NCBI GenBank assembly: GCA_033239005.1 | Contig: BSQZ01000126.1 | Span: 1-64,000 of the forward strand | Direction of reading: 5' to 3' | DNA length: 64,000 nt | Source: Lamellibrachia satsuma | Lineage: Eukaryota > Annelida > Polychaeta > Sabellida > Siboglinidae | Shown here: positions 28,641 through 38,337 of the stretch, one piece after another | Numbering within the stretch: the stretch's first letter is position 1 | How the letters are laid out: the number at the start of each line of letters is the position of its first letter | Position numbers and translations under genes: made by a program | Notes under the pieces: model-generated | The model's database searches: none | What the model saw: the letters and a program-made list of their open reading frames with translations, nothing else | Told to the model about the DNA's origin: nothing

Positions 28641-30335
28641 CCCCTTTGCAGCTATTTGTGTAGGAGTCACAGTCTGTCCTTCAGTAGTGTCTGTTTTTAC
28701 TAGTCACTGTTTAAATCTAGTGGTGTTATGGGGTGCCTAAGCTCGGTGTCCATTGGACATCCTACCATCTGGCCTGGTTGGGCAGGATACACTGGCATGT
28801 GGTGCCCTGTAAACCAGACACGAGTGCAGAAACCTACAATTCTGCCTCGAGCAGCTGCGCTTGGAGTTGTAGTTATTGCAAACTTCTCAATGGCCTACAC
28901 TAACCCTGGGCCTACCCTGAAAGTCTGTTTGCCTGCCAGTGACATTACCTCGGGTGAACTGGTGGTTGGGTATTTTAGGGTTGCCAAAGAGGGGACAGAA
29001 ACTGCTCAAGTGAGCTACACTACCACACAGCGAACACAAGTTTGCTTTCTGCCCGGCAAACAGCGAGCAAAACAGACCAATGTATCGGACCCCCAGTCTT
29101 CTTTAACGTTCTGCTGCTGGATTAGCATGGCTGCTCAGGCAGAAAATTATCGATAATATTCATAGAAAGTGGTGCCATCAATCCGCGAAGCAATGCCTAC
29201 CACAATGGCCTCATAAGTGTCTAACTCCTTACGACGGTCACATAATTCACATATAATGTTACAGTATTTGTTAAACGCAGATGAATTCGAGCAGGGTAAG
29301 GCTGCGGTTAAGGCGAGGGTCAGAGGACAATGGGCGAAGAAGGTGTTTAAAGCCGTCTAATCCCGTGTTATGGCTGTACTCACCGAGATCACAGTGAGGG
29401 ATAAAAAAATTATGCCAGATTAACGTCTTTACCCTCGAGGATGGCCAATCACAGGGCAGGTGACACGGTCTCAATGCCCGGTAGATTTTCGGACGGAATC
29501 CATGATGTCAAACACGGCCATCTGTATGAGTTGGCGAACGCTGGTTCAGATGGTAGGGCCTTCTCTGTAGCATGTTCGATAGATGTCAACGCAGTAGTCA
29601 TGCTGCACGTGCCATTCCTTCGAGGAACTTATGCACCCATCGCAGCCCGCGTGTTCATGTCCATTCGTGCGGCCAACAAAGATAAGGGTGCCGCTGCTTG
29701 CCCGAACAGTTTCCGGTCCATTGGAATGTTGTCATTCAGCGATAATCTCCCGCATCTGTGTTGTCATCACTGACACGGAACTTTGTATTGCTCGTACGTC
29801 GGCCAGTGGCTCCACACTACTGATGGAGACGATACTGGGCTGGTGGAAATCACATTCTGCTGTTGTTATGGTTGTTCTAACTTGCTTGAGCCAGAATCTG
29901 ACCCCCACCTGAGAGAAAAATGTTAGAGCCAGTAGGTTGGTGTTGCTGTCATGCACCGGTAGAGATCCTGTTAAGATATGCTGCAATGCTCCAACGGGTT
30001 TCAGGAGGTGACGACGTGCGGACAGCAGCCTCGTGCGGTTTATTGTCAGTCTCGTCGGTGTTGTGGAAGTTATCATAAATTCACACAAGTTCCTCAGTGA
30101 GCATACGAAGTGAAGCTGCTGACCAGTTGGCAGGGAGTCCAACATCCCAGCGCCGATGTTCCCTGGCTGGACTCGTTTCAGGGTCCGTAGGTGTAGTCAA
30201 TGGCGTGATGTTTTCGTCCAAGAAGTCCACAGAAACGGGCACTGCCTGGGGCAAGTGAATAGATTCTCTAAGACGGCAATCTGCTGGTAGATACCGTCGT
30301 TCCGCTGCGCTTCGTCTCGGTCGGCCTCGCGTCAT
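28641..30335 (-). pseudogene. DIRS-like ORF1 (gag-like) relic
   Basis: Starting near 30,335 the minus strand reads MTRGRPRRSAAERRYLPADC, a basic start, and continues to LPANWSAASLRMLTEELV. A frameshift leads to TRLTINRTRLLSARRHLL. Further on, a Cys-rich stretch near 28,800-28,885 (CNNYNSKRSCSRQNCRFLHS) resembles the zinc-binding segment of such ORF1 proteins. It lies directly upstream of the RT relic on the same strand. Plus-strand frames across 28,728-29,156 and 29,441-29,912 are antisense shadows. Several frameshifts make it non-functional. Confidence 0.6.
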
Positions 30336-30640
30336 TTCAAGTACGTAAATGTGGATTAAAAGTAATGAATACAAATTAAGTGTTTCTTTGTTCGTGGTAC
30401 GAGATAAAGACACCCCAAAAAGGGATATTGCCAGTTCCCATTGCTGGGATAATGCTTCTAATTGGTCAGAAGCCCCCTGTAGTGAAGGAATATAAGGGGT
30501 GCGGTCAGCTCCCATAACAGGGATAATAACAGGTCCTCTACAGTGAGGGGACGTTCCTTTTAATTGGTCAGCTTTCCTTTCCCCAGGTCCCCTGCAGGGA
30601 TGCCCCCCACCTGTAGTCTCCCCAAGATGCATTAGTCAGT
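30336..30640 (-). other. presumed 5' region of the DIRS-like relic
   Basis: The stretch contains short direct repeats of a tcccctgtagtgaagg / tcctctacagtgagggg type and ggtcccctgcaggg, which may be remains of a terminal repeat. No gene is seen. Confidence 0.35.
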
Positions 30641-30670
30641 TGTTGTCATAAACCACGCCCAGAGAAAACA

Positions 30671-31220
30671 CTAAGTTTCAATTTAAATATGAAACATAAG
30701 TCCTGCAAGTTAATATAGAGGCAATTGTCCAACAAAAAACATGTTAGTCTTTGGATTTAATTGTTGTAATAATCAAACCATTAGATACAAAAGAATGTTT
30801 CAAACGGTTAACTACCAGCTATTATGTAAGAAAAATGGAATTTCTTGTTATCAGTAAAATGGCATGTGAGTGTTTAAAAACTTTTGTAGAAAACAATGTG
30901 TGTCTATTGAGGAATGTAATGTGTGCAATATTTCATGTGGTGTACCCCAAAGTTCGATTTTTGGCCTCAAACCATTTATACAGTGAACACTGCTTAACAG
31001 AATCAACCGTTTAACAGAATCAAAATGGCTGAGAAAGAATCGTTCCCTATTCCCACTGTGTTAAAATGAGCTGCTTAACAGAATCATATGTGCCTCTTAG
31101 TTAAATCAGATATACAAAAAATTATACATTGTAATGCGAAATAACAGGTTTTCCTGGAAATGCCCAAGGTTTTGACTATAAGTCAGTGTTTTTGTGTGAA
31201 AAACTATACATTGTACTGGT
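30671..31220 (+). pseudogene. diverged copy of the array's RT-plus-repeat intron segment
   Basis: It is alignable with array positions 120-600: same RT fossil (gtggtgtaccccaaagttcg), followed by the cagtgaacactgcttaacag repeat. It lies on the same side of exon B (31,490) as in the array, so the fossil was already in the intron before amplification. Confidence 0.8.
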
Positions 31221-31489
31221 AAAATGGTTAAACATTATATATTATATGCGATTGTGGAAATATCTGGCAGAAGAGATGTAAATATTGACATGTTCCCTAC
31301 TGTGAATTATTGGCATTTAATATGTTGTCATTTGGGTAGTGATATTTTATTTCACAAGACATATTTTGAAAATGCTTGTTTTACAACATTATAATACATA
31401 TTATAATACATAAATTATGCTTGTTAGCATATCATGCATTTCCACTAAATTGATCAGTAACATCTGATAGATGTGGTTGAACTACTTAC

Positions 31490-31576
31490 AGCAGTTTCTG
31501 CAATGATGACATCTTGGCAATGCTCTTGCCAAGATCATCACCAGCTCCTTTAGCGCTCATGTCATTTCCACTCAAC
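31490..31576 (-). CDS. LRR exon, diverged type B (87 bp)
   Basis: The acceptor is actttacag and the donor gtaagtag. In phase 2 it reads LSGNDMSAKGAGDDLGKSIA, then KMSSLQKLL. Its best match is the array B exon in unit 1 ([20 protein letters not shown]). The intron between it and the A exon at 32.1 kb has a CA/TG microsatellite where array units have TA repeats. A reverse-transcriptase fossil lies just beyond it, as in the array. Confidence 0.87.
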
Positions 31577-31911
31577 CTGTAAAGTAGTACAGCAACGAAT
31601 TAGTTGTTTGGAGATTTAAACGGAATATTGGAAGAGGAAAATATTGTAAAGCAGCAGTTTAAATCCAAAAATCACCATAAAGGAGCTGTTTAATTTCTAA
31701 AAATAGTTTAGAACAGCCTTGCTGACAGATGACTTTGCACGAAAATCTGGCAAATGCGTTATGTTTCCAGCAAGAATATGCATACATGAAGATATGTTAA
31801 TAAAAAATACAATAAATAAAGATTACTGCTGACGTAAACAGAAAGAATACCTAAAACAAAAACATTCTGACCACATTGCCCAGGTGGTGTCTGCTAATTT
31901 CACGGCCTTTT

Positions 31912-31985
31912 CCGTGGTGTGTGTGCACACGCGTGTGCGTGTCCTTACATGCGTGCGCACAAACACGCACGCACACACACAACTT
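31912..31985. repeat. CA/TG microsatellite
   Basis: Alternating purine-pyrimidine tract (gtgtgtgtgcacacgcgtgt and cacgcacgcacacacac) in the intron position occupied by TA repeats in array units. Confidence 0.85.
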
Positions 31986-32083
31986 ATACAATAATACATA
32001 CATCAGTGAGTACTAAAGTGTCTCGTGTAATTGTCAACCAGAACATTCACAACTGATTGAGATATGTACAAATTAACACTCAC

Positions 32084-32167
32084 ACAAGGATCTCCACTTT
32101 CGGACAGTTCAGAAGTTCACGGGCCACACAGTGCATTGCATTATCTCCAATGCTACATGTGAACAAA
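32084..32167 (-). CDS. LRR exon, diverged type A (84 bp)
   Basis: The acceptor is atgttgcag and the donor gtgagtg. In phase 2 it encodes LFTCSIGDNAMHCVAREL, then LNCPKVEIL, one 28-residue ribonuclease-inhibitor-type repeat. It is clearly homologous to the array A exons (CRIGPEGMFSLARAL, CPKVEEL) but much more diverged. It lies in the same order relative to a B exon as in each array unit, so it looks like the older founder or a sister unit. Confidence 0.85.
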
Positions 32168-32469
32168 CTGCAACATATAAAACAGTGTAACATTAAAATG
32201 TTTACGATATACCATATCACTACACAGTGGGGAACAATAGCCATTTCATGGGTGTCGAAATAACGGAATCTCAATTGAGAGAACCTCTTGCTTCTACCCG
32301 GCAATATTGTTCATTCGCTCACTTGTCACTAAGGGGTTAACTTAGTTCCAATAAGCTGATTCTATAACCACAGACAATGTAAGTTATCTTCCTCTTACAC
32401 CACAGAATTGTGTTATACACCAGCACTGTGGGCCTAAATGGCCTAGAAAAGATTTTACTGTAACAACAT
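32168..32469. other. intron flank, nothing recognised
   Basis: Sequence between LRR exon A and the Polinton-like insertion; no exon or repeat was found. Confidence 0.5.
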
Positions 32470-32475
32470 TATATG
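32470..32475. repeat. target site duplication, left (TATATG)
   Basis: Six bases TATATG immediately before the left inverted repeat, identical to those after the right one. Confidence 0.92.
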
Positions 32476-32645
32476 AGTAGTATATTATAGCTTTTGACAC
32501 CCCCAATAATATCCACAAATGGTCTACTTCTACATCCGGTTGCGCGCGCAGCCAATCAGGTGACTTCGACGACCAATGGGATGACCCCTCACGAAGCGCT
32601 GCCTTCTGGGTAACACGAGCGCCTCCTAGCGGAGAGTAACTAATC
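32476..32645. repeat. left terminal inverted repeat (170 bp)
   Basis: Begins AGTAGTATATTATAGC. It aligns without gaps to the inverse complement of 42,981-43,150, with six mismatches by eye. Confidence 0.95.
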
Positions 32646-32765
32646 TGAGTCTTTCTAGTAACCTCTAAGATCGAAGAATTGTGCCTTCGGGATAACACGT
32701 GCGCCCCCTAGCGGGGAGTAACTAATTGGAGAGCCTTTCTAGTAACCTCTAAGATCGAAGAATTG
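32601..32765. repeat. 82-bp direct repeat, 2 copies
   Basis: Copies 32,601-32,682 and 32,683-32,765 both start gccttc and contain tttctagtaacctctaagat. They straddle the inner edge of the left inverted repeat. Confidence 0.85.
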
Positions 32766-32957
32766 GTAATCAAAACGATTGGAATACATATTGCCCCACG
32801 CTACCCTATATGTAGCAATTGGTACGACACTACCCTATATTCGAGCCGATGTTATAATTAGCGTCAAGCGTGTTGATGTAACTTGATATCCGGTGAACTA
32901 TGGATGGACTCGTTTATCGGCAGACAACCGCGTAGGCCAAAACATCGAGTTATGGGA

Positions 32958-33364
32958 CCATATGGGATTTAGCGGCTGTTGGAAAATAAGCGTGTAGAAA
33001 TTGACGGTGCGAAGGTAATGTCGCTCGATATCGAATGGTTGTTGTAAACACGATGTACTACGGAGACTCGTTCGGGGTCTTTCTACACGGACTGTGACGC
33101 GTGAGAAATGTTATTTTTAAATCACAGCGTGCATGTTGTTGACGATGTAACTCGATAACTAACCGAAACAGCTGCGTTCTGTTGCAATGATCCATATGGG
33201 ATTTAGCTGCTGTTGGAAAATAAGCGTGTGGAAATTGACGGTGCGAAGGTAATGTCGGTCGATATTGAATGGTTGTTGTAAACACGATGTACTACGGAGA
33301 CTCGTTCGGGACCTTTCAACACGGACTGTGACGCGTGAGAAATGTTATTTATAAATCACAGCGT
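32958..33364. repeat. 173-bp subterminal direct repeat, 2 copies
   Basis: Copies at 32,958-33,130 and 33,192-33,364 (period 234) share ccatatgggatttagc at one end and aaatcacagcgt at the other. They lie between the left terminus and the first gene. Confidence 0.9.
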
Positions 33365-33899
33365 CACACTGTCGAGATCGTAAAGATCCACAAACTCAAC
33401 ATGTCATCATCGTTTATAAGTCGAATCGTATATGTATGATTACAACATAATAAAAAATTAAACAAAAAATATGGTGCGTATTGTCGTCGTAGAAATGAAC
33501 GATTCTTCGTAGACTCTTTATCGTCCCCTAGTAAAAAATCCTTCGAATTATATAAAAACATAGCGCGAGCTGTCAGTCCTCCACCCCGTAGTTGTCCTCG
33601 TAGAAATGAACGATTCTTCGTAGACTCTTTATCGTACCTTCGTAAAGAATCCTCCGAAAGAATCCTTCTAATTATGTTTAACGAAAGGAACTCGCAGTCC
33701 GTTCGATGTCGCCTTCGTATGAGCCTCCTCTAGAAGGAACTCGCAGTAGATAGAGCGGCGTCCTCTGGGTGAAGGAACTCGCAGTCCGTTCGATGTCGCC
33801 ACCGTACGGTCTTGGTGCCGTTTGCATAACGAATGTTCCTTCGAATATTTAATAAATAACGAACGGTTCTGAACCGTATATATGTTATAACGAGAGTCA
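33365..33899. other. non-coding leader of the element
   Basis: It contains twice-repeated blocks gtagaaatgaacgattcttc (near 33,488 and 33,599) and three aaggaactcgcagt(c/a) blocks (33,683-33,790). No gene is seen; it may hold regulatory or packaging sequence. Confidence 0.5.
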
Positions 33900-36337
33900 A
33901 TGTCTGTCAGTTGTAGATACGTCGTTGGTAACATGAAACGTCATCTATGTCGTTGCTGTGGACTCACACTCGATTCGTATGCAACCCTACGACGTCACTT
34001 AGCGAGTCATCCGTCACCGTCTGTGAACGAGCATTCTTATGCGATAGCGCCCCCTGGCGTTCGTCTAGAAGACCCCTCTCAAGACGATCGTGCAAAGAAA
34101 ACGAAATACTCGTGTAAATGTGAAGCGACGTTCGAAAGATGGGATGATCTGCAGCATCACGTAAGAACAACTTGCCGTCTTAAAAAAAAGACCAAGACAT
34201 TCACGTGTGGAAGGAATTTCGTCAAACGTGACTACTTGACCAAACACGCGTGTGACAAACCACCACCACCACCGAAGAGATCAAACGTGGAAGATACCAC
34301 ACCTCATCACCCGCTAGTCACCGACGAAGACCCCGCCCGAGCGGCTTCCCTTCGACGACAACCTATCGACGGAACTGCTAGATGTCGTTCGAGCGCACTG
34401 GTCTGCCATAAGGACACGCGTGTCAAGAGGTCCTCTCCAATGCAGGTACGATTACAGATTAACCACGCTAGACACGACCGTTCTAGAGACGTCTTTGAAG
34501 AAAATGTACCTGGAACAAACCAACGCCTTCAAGATTAACCTCAGTTACGGATTCGTGCTGAGGAACAAGAACACGGACCGGTACAAGTACTACCATACCT
34601 CTTGTAATTGCTGTGGCCGATACCTGGACGAACCAAGTCTCGTCACCAACAGCAAGGGTTTTGACGACTTTCTCAAACGCATCCGAGAAACAGACGTCTT
34701 GCAGTGGGCCATCAATCAAAGACCTCATTCCGCGTGGGTGTGCGAACTCGTGACCAACGTCACCTTCTTCGTTAATCGTATCATCGATCATTCGATAGGA
34801 TGCGTAGGAATGATCCCCCTTCCGGTCTACATTAAGAAGAACAAAGCCGTCGTCGGATTGGAATCGGATCCCAAGTATGGCAAGAGGTACGGCGATAACC
34901 TATGTCTCTTTCGGTGTCTGGCCCTGCAACGAGGATGTGACTTACGTCAATTGAAACCAGCTGTGAAGACGCTGTACGAGGCTTACGCTCAAGACGGTGT
35001 ACCCATGGAGGAATTTGCTGGGATCTCGATGAAAGACCTCCATCGTGTCGAGACCACGTTCCAGACGAACGTGTGCGTGTACAGTCTCGTAAAACCGAAC
35101 GAGGACGAACGACCAACCGCCGAACTCATCCGTCGATCGATCTGTAAATATCCTACAACGCTCTACCTCAACCGTCACGAGACGCATTTCTCCTTCATCC
35201 GCGATGTGCGCATGTACTGTCACTCGTGCAGATGTCGGACATGCAACTCGTTGTGGAAGCGCACATGGACCCTACGTGTACACGAGAGCACGTGTACGGG
35301 CGCTGTACGCCGAGTCTTTCCTGGAGGCGTGTACCATTCGACTCCGTCGATATTCGAACGACTGGATGACGAGAACATCCGAGTGGACGAATCGTTGCGG
35401 TACTACCCGTACCGAGCCACTTTTGATTTCGAATGTTGGTTCGACACCGAACAACTTCCGTCTGACAGTCAGGTTCACTGGATCGCGCGTCACGTTCCAC
35501 TGAACGTCAGCGTGGCGTCAAACGTACCAGGACACGAGCGAGTGAAATGTCTCGTCACGAACGGAGACTCCAACAAGTTGGTGATCGACATGATGGCCAT
35601 TCTGATATCGATGAGCGACGCCGCGTACGACAGCATCAAAGACTCGTACGAGAACGTGTTGGAACAACTCGCAGAAGCATTGACGCGATGGGACGGGCAA
35701 GAGGAGACTACGAGAGCAGCCAACGACAAGAAAGGTCGACGTACAAAAAATCCGTACAAAAAGCTGATGGGACAACTGTATGGATGGATGCGCCAGTTAC
35801 CCGTCGTCGGGTTCAATTCGGGTCAGTACGATCTCAATGTCGTCAAACAGTTCCTCGTACCCTACTTCCTGGCCATTGCAAAGACAGAGGAACAAGAAGA
35901 GAGGAAGCAAGAGGAAGAAGAAGAGAACGAGGGTGTCGGATCGTTTTTCGTCATCAAGCGCAGCAACGCTTTCATGTGTTTTTCGACGGATCAGCTGAAA
36001 TTCCTAGACATGACCAACTACCTAGCTCCCGGGTTCAGTTACGCCAAGTATCTGAAAGCGTACGGATGCGAGGTGACGAAAGGTCATTTCCAGTACGAGT
36101 ACATGGATCGACTGGAGAGGCTCGATGACACCGTTCTACCGCCGAAAGAGGCCTTCTTCAGTCGACTGAAGAACGAAGGTATTTCCGACGAGGATTACGT
36201 CAGTTGTCAGGAGGCATGGCGCGACAACGGTATGACGACGTTGCGCGACTTTCTCGTCTGGTACAACAACAGGGACGTGGTTCCCTTTCTGCAGGCCGTC
36301 GACCGACAGTTTGACTTCTATCAGCAGCGATTCGAGG
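33900..36337 (+). pseudogene. protein-primed DNA polymerase B, N-terminal and exonuclease half only
   Basis: The reading frame opens with C2H2-like zinc fingers (CRCCGLTLDSYATLRRHLAS; later FVKRDYLTKH), starting at 33,900 or the ATG at 33,933. A frameshift between about 34,320 and 34,350 moves the reading into the frame that runs from DDNLSTELLDVVRAHWS onward. The 3'-5' exonuclease motifs are present: FDFECWF (near 35,424), GFNSGQYDLN (near 35,810) and YNNRDVVPF (near 36,263). The frame then passes straight into packaging-ATPase sequence. None of the family B palm motifs (SLYP-type A, KxxxNSxYG B, DTD C) occurs anywhere in the element, so the catalytic synthesis half is deleted. In intact elements this enzyme replicates the element's DNA from a protein primer. 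Confidence 0.85.
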
Positions 36338-36764
36338 AAGGGTTACCAACGGAATCCATGCTCGAATCGACAACGAGGAACCTCATCGTCATAGACGATC
36401 TCATGGTGGAAACGGACGAGCGGGTCACGACCTTGTTTACTAAAAAAGTCACCACAGGAACACGTCCGTGCTGTATCTCGTACAGAACCTGTTCCCTAAA
36501 AACAAAGAGAGTCGTACCATCAGTCTTAACACTCACTACATGGTGTTCAAGAATCCACGCGATGCAACGCAGATGTCGCACTTGGCTCGGCAGATGTATC
36601 CAGGACGCACGAAATTCGTACAGGAAGCGTTTAAAGATGCCACGACGGTACCGTACGGTTATCTATTGGTCGATCTCAAACAGGACACGCCCGAGGACAT
36701 GCGTCTGCGCACGGCCATCTTTCCAGACGACGACGTGCAGTACGTGTACTTGCCGAAGGTATAA
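36338..36764 (+). pseudogene. FtsK/HerA-type packaging ATPase, C-terminal remnant
   Basis: After the polymerase junction the frame reads FEEGLPTESM, then Walker B-like NLIVIDDLM (36,379-36,405). A frameshift at about 36,445-36,470 moves the sequence to a second frame with LVQNLFPKNKESRTISLNTH, FKNPRDATQ, LARQMYPG and TTVPYGYLLVDL, ending at 36,764. These blocks are what I know from the C-terminal half of Polinton/adintovirus packaging ATPases, which pump DNA into capsids. Walker A and everything before it is missing. Assignment rests on remembered family motifs, not a search. Confidence 0.72.
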
Positions 36765-36767
36765 AAG
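36760..36767 (+). promoter_or_regulatory. TATA-box-like TATAAAAG
   Basis: Overlaps the end of the ATPase remnant, 41 bp before the ATG at 36,801. Similar motifs precede three other genes of the element. Confidence 0.5.
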
Positions 36768-36800
36768 ACCGAGCGCGTGAATCGTCTCTTCATTCGTACC

Positions 36801-37163
36801 ATGTCTGCTCTGGTGAGGAAACACATTTTGTGCATCCAGACTCTGGCCAGGTACAAGAACAACAAAGTGAAAAAGGCCATCATCGCCAACGCCGATCTGC
36901 TGTGCGCACTAGCCGAGTGTGCTTACAACATACTAACGAAGAACATTCCATTGACCGCTATACAGAGGCGACGATTGGGTAAATACAGGACGAAGTTACG
37001 CGAGTTGACTCAGAGAAAAACGACCGCTGCCAGGAGAAGACGCCTCTTGCTGCAACCCCAGGTTGGCGAGGGACAGAGCGGAGGTTTCCTATCAGCCTTC
37101 CTAGCACCGTTGGCGAGTTCGGTCTTGCTACCCTTGCTTCGCCAGGTGCTGACCAAGAATTAG
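36801..37163 (+). CDS. small basic protein with hydrophobic Gly/Ala/Leu tail
   Basis: A 120-residue protein starting MSALVRKHIL. The first ATG after the TATA-like box is chosen; an upstream GTG is unlikely. The middle is basic (TAARRRRLLLQP) and the C-terminus holds GGFLSAFLAPLASSVLLPLL. Small proteins with a GGFLP-type hydrophobic segment are recurrent in Polintons and adintoviruses and have been compared with adenovirus minor capsid/core peptides; a virion or membrane-active role is inferred only. It appears intact and ends 4 bp before the next start. Confidence 0.65.
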   Translation: MSALVRKHILCIQTLARYKNNKVKKAIIANADLLCALAECAYNILTKNIPLTAIQRRRLGKYRTKLRELTQRKTTAARRRRLLLQPQVGEGQSGGFLSAFLAPLASSVLLPLLRQVLTKN

Positions 37164-37167
37164 ACGC

Positions 37168-37923
37168 ATGGATCACGCACGAAAGATGGCTTTGGTGGAC
37201 CCTCGATTGTTGGACGCGCTTCGTTCGCAACCTCCTCCAACGGATACCGTAGGCAAGATAGTGCAAGCCCTCGACGAAGAGATGAAGACCATCCTCGATA
37301 GAAAGGACCTCGACGATAGGACCAAGGTAACGCTGTATAATCAGGTGTTGCAACGGCACAAAGGTCTGGTCGATAAACGAGTCAAGGAACCGATACGCGT
37401 GATTGCGGTGAACGAATCGAGGGAAGGACCAAAGGCGAGGGATGAGGAGGATGCTCCTATTAGAGGACTGGAGGCCACCGTCTTGGACACCGTTCCCAAG
37501 AGTCTGCGGGCCAAAGCCAGACGATTGATGGAACATCTCAAAAGAAACGTCGCGTGGAGCGATCGTGGCGAACTCGTGCACGAGGGTGTTCCCATTGCGG
37601 GAAGTAACGCGGTGGATCTCGTTCACGATCTGTTGCGTAAGAGAAAGACCGACGCTCCAACGTGTTGGCGGTCGTTCGCGAAGCAACTCCGCGCCGTCAA
37701 CATACCCATGGAGTTGATCGGTAACGCCGCCAGGAGAACCTACATACAAACGGACTCTCTCTCTCTCGACGGTCTGCCACTACCCCACGTGCTGTTGGTA
37801 GTGCACGAAAATCTCTACGTTGGACACCCCTCGCTCGTCCGCGACGTCGAATGGAACATCCCACACCCACGCCACCTCGCTGAGTCGACTTATAAGGCGA
37901 TACGATTCGTGTCCGTAGCGTAG
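37168..37923 (+). CDS. conserved 251-aa Polinton-associated protein of unknown function
   Basis: Intact frame starting MDHARKMALV. The N-terminal half is charged and helical in character (LDEEMKTILDRKDLDDRTKV). The central block ARRLMEHLKRNVAWSDRGEL, then GSNAVDLVHDLLRKRK and WRSFAKQLRAVNIPMELIGN, is a signature I associate with a protein regularly found beside the F54H12.2-type capsid gene in invertebrate elements. I know no function. After about residue 190 (SLSLDGLPLPHVLLVV) the sequence looks less typical and may include a frameshifted tail. Confidence 0.65.
   Translation: MDHARKMALVDPRLLDALRSQPPPTDTVGKIVQALDEEMKTILDRKDLDDRTKVTLYNQVLQRHKGLVDKRVKEPIRVIAVNESREGPKARDEEDAPIRGLEATVLDTVPKSLRAKARRLMEHLKRNVAWSDRGELVHEGVPIAGSNAVDLVHDLLRKRKTDAPTCWRSFAKQLRAVNIPMELIGNAARRTYIQTDSLSLDGLPLPHVLLVVHENLYVGHPSLVRDVEWNIPHPRHLAESTYKAIRFVSVA
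37891..37897 (+). promoter_or_regulatory. TATA-like TATAAGG
   Basis: Lies 41 bp before the ATG at 37,932, the same spacing as at 36,760. Confidence 0.4.
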
Positions 37924-37931
37924 TGTTCGTC

Positions 37932-38102
37932 ATGTCGATCGATTCGTCGTACCGTTCCCTCGTCGCTGTGATAATTATCAGTGGACTTTACTTGATTGGT
38001 CACGGTATAGCCCAAACTCTTATGCAACAGGCGCTATTCGAGCGTCCGACGAACGGAAACGTCACCCTTCGAAGGACGTATTATAAGGAGACTACGTCGT
38101 AG
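37932..38102 (+). CDS. tiny single-pass membrane protein, copy 1
   Basis: A 56-residue frame, MSIDSSYRSLVAVIIISGLY onward, with one predicted membrane helix (about residues 9-23) and a polar, basic tail (TLRRTYYKE). It starts 9 bp after the previous stop. Family and function are unknown. Its paralogue follows directly. Confidence 0.55.
   Translation: MSIDSSYRSLVAVIIISGLYLIGHGIAQTLMQQALFERPTNGNVTLRRTYYKETTS
38082..38088 (+). promoter_or_regulatory. TATA-like TATAAGG
   Basis: Lies inside the end of copy 1, 34 bp before the ATG of copy 2. It was probably copied with the gene. Confidence 0.4.
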
Positions 38103-38115
38103 TCGTAACCCACTC

Positions 38116-38250
38116 ATGTCGTTGGATCCGCAGGACACGTACCGTTCCATCGTTGTTGCGATATTGTTTAGCGGACTTACCTTGCTCGGTGACGTTACAG
38201 CCGGAATTCTTATACAACAAGTGTTATTCGGACTATGGTTTCGCTACTAG
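38116..38250 (+). CDS. tiny single-pass membrane protein, copy 2
   Basis: A 44-residue frame, MSLDPQDTYRSIVVAILFSG onward. It aligns with copy 1 through the membrane helix (YRSLVAVIIISGLYLIG versus YRSIVVAILFSGLTLLG) and the QQ(A/V)LF motif, then ends early. It is a tandem duplicate that has diverged in place. Confidence 0.5.
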   Translation: MSLDPQDTYRSIVVAILFSGLTLLGDVTAGILIQQVLFGLWFRY

Positions 38251-38337
38251 ACTGTTGTTGTTCGGTCGCGCACTCCTCGTCGTTCGTCAGTACTCCGGAG
38301 TCAACGTCACCATCGACACATCGGACCTTCTGTTTTA

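Noticed and set aside
28728..29156. 142-residue plus-strand frame
   Set aside because: It is antisense to the DIRS-like ORF1 relic, whose Cys-rich segment lies on the other strand.
35547..36128. 193-residue frame inside the polymerase remnant
   Set aside because: Arg-rich shadow in another frame of the GC-rich polymerase coding region.
36958..37749. 263-residue minus-strand frame
   Set aside because: Antisense to the intact 120- and 251-residue plus-strand genes; no recognisable motif.
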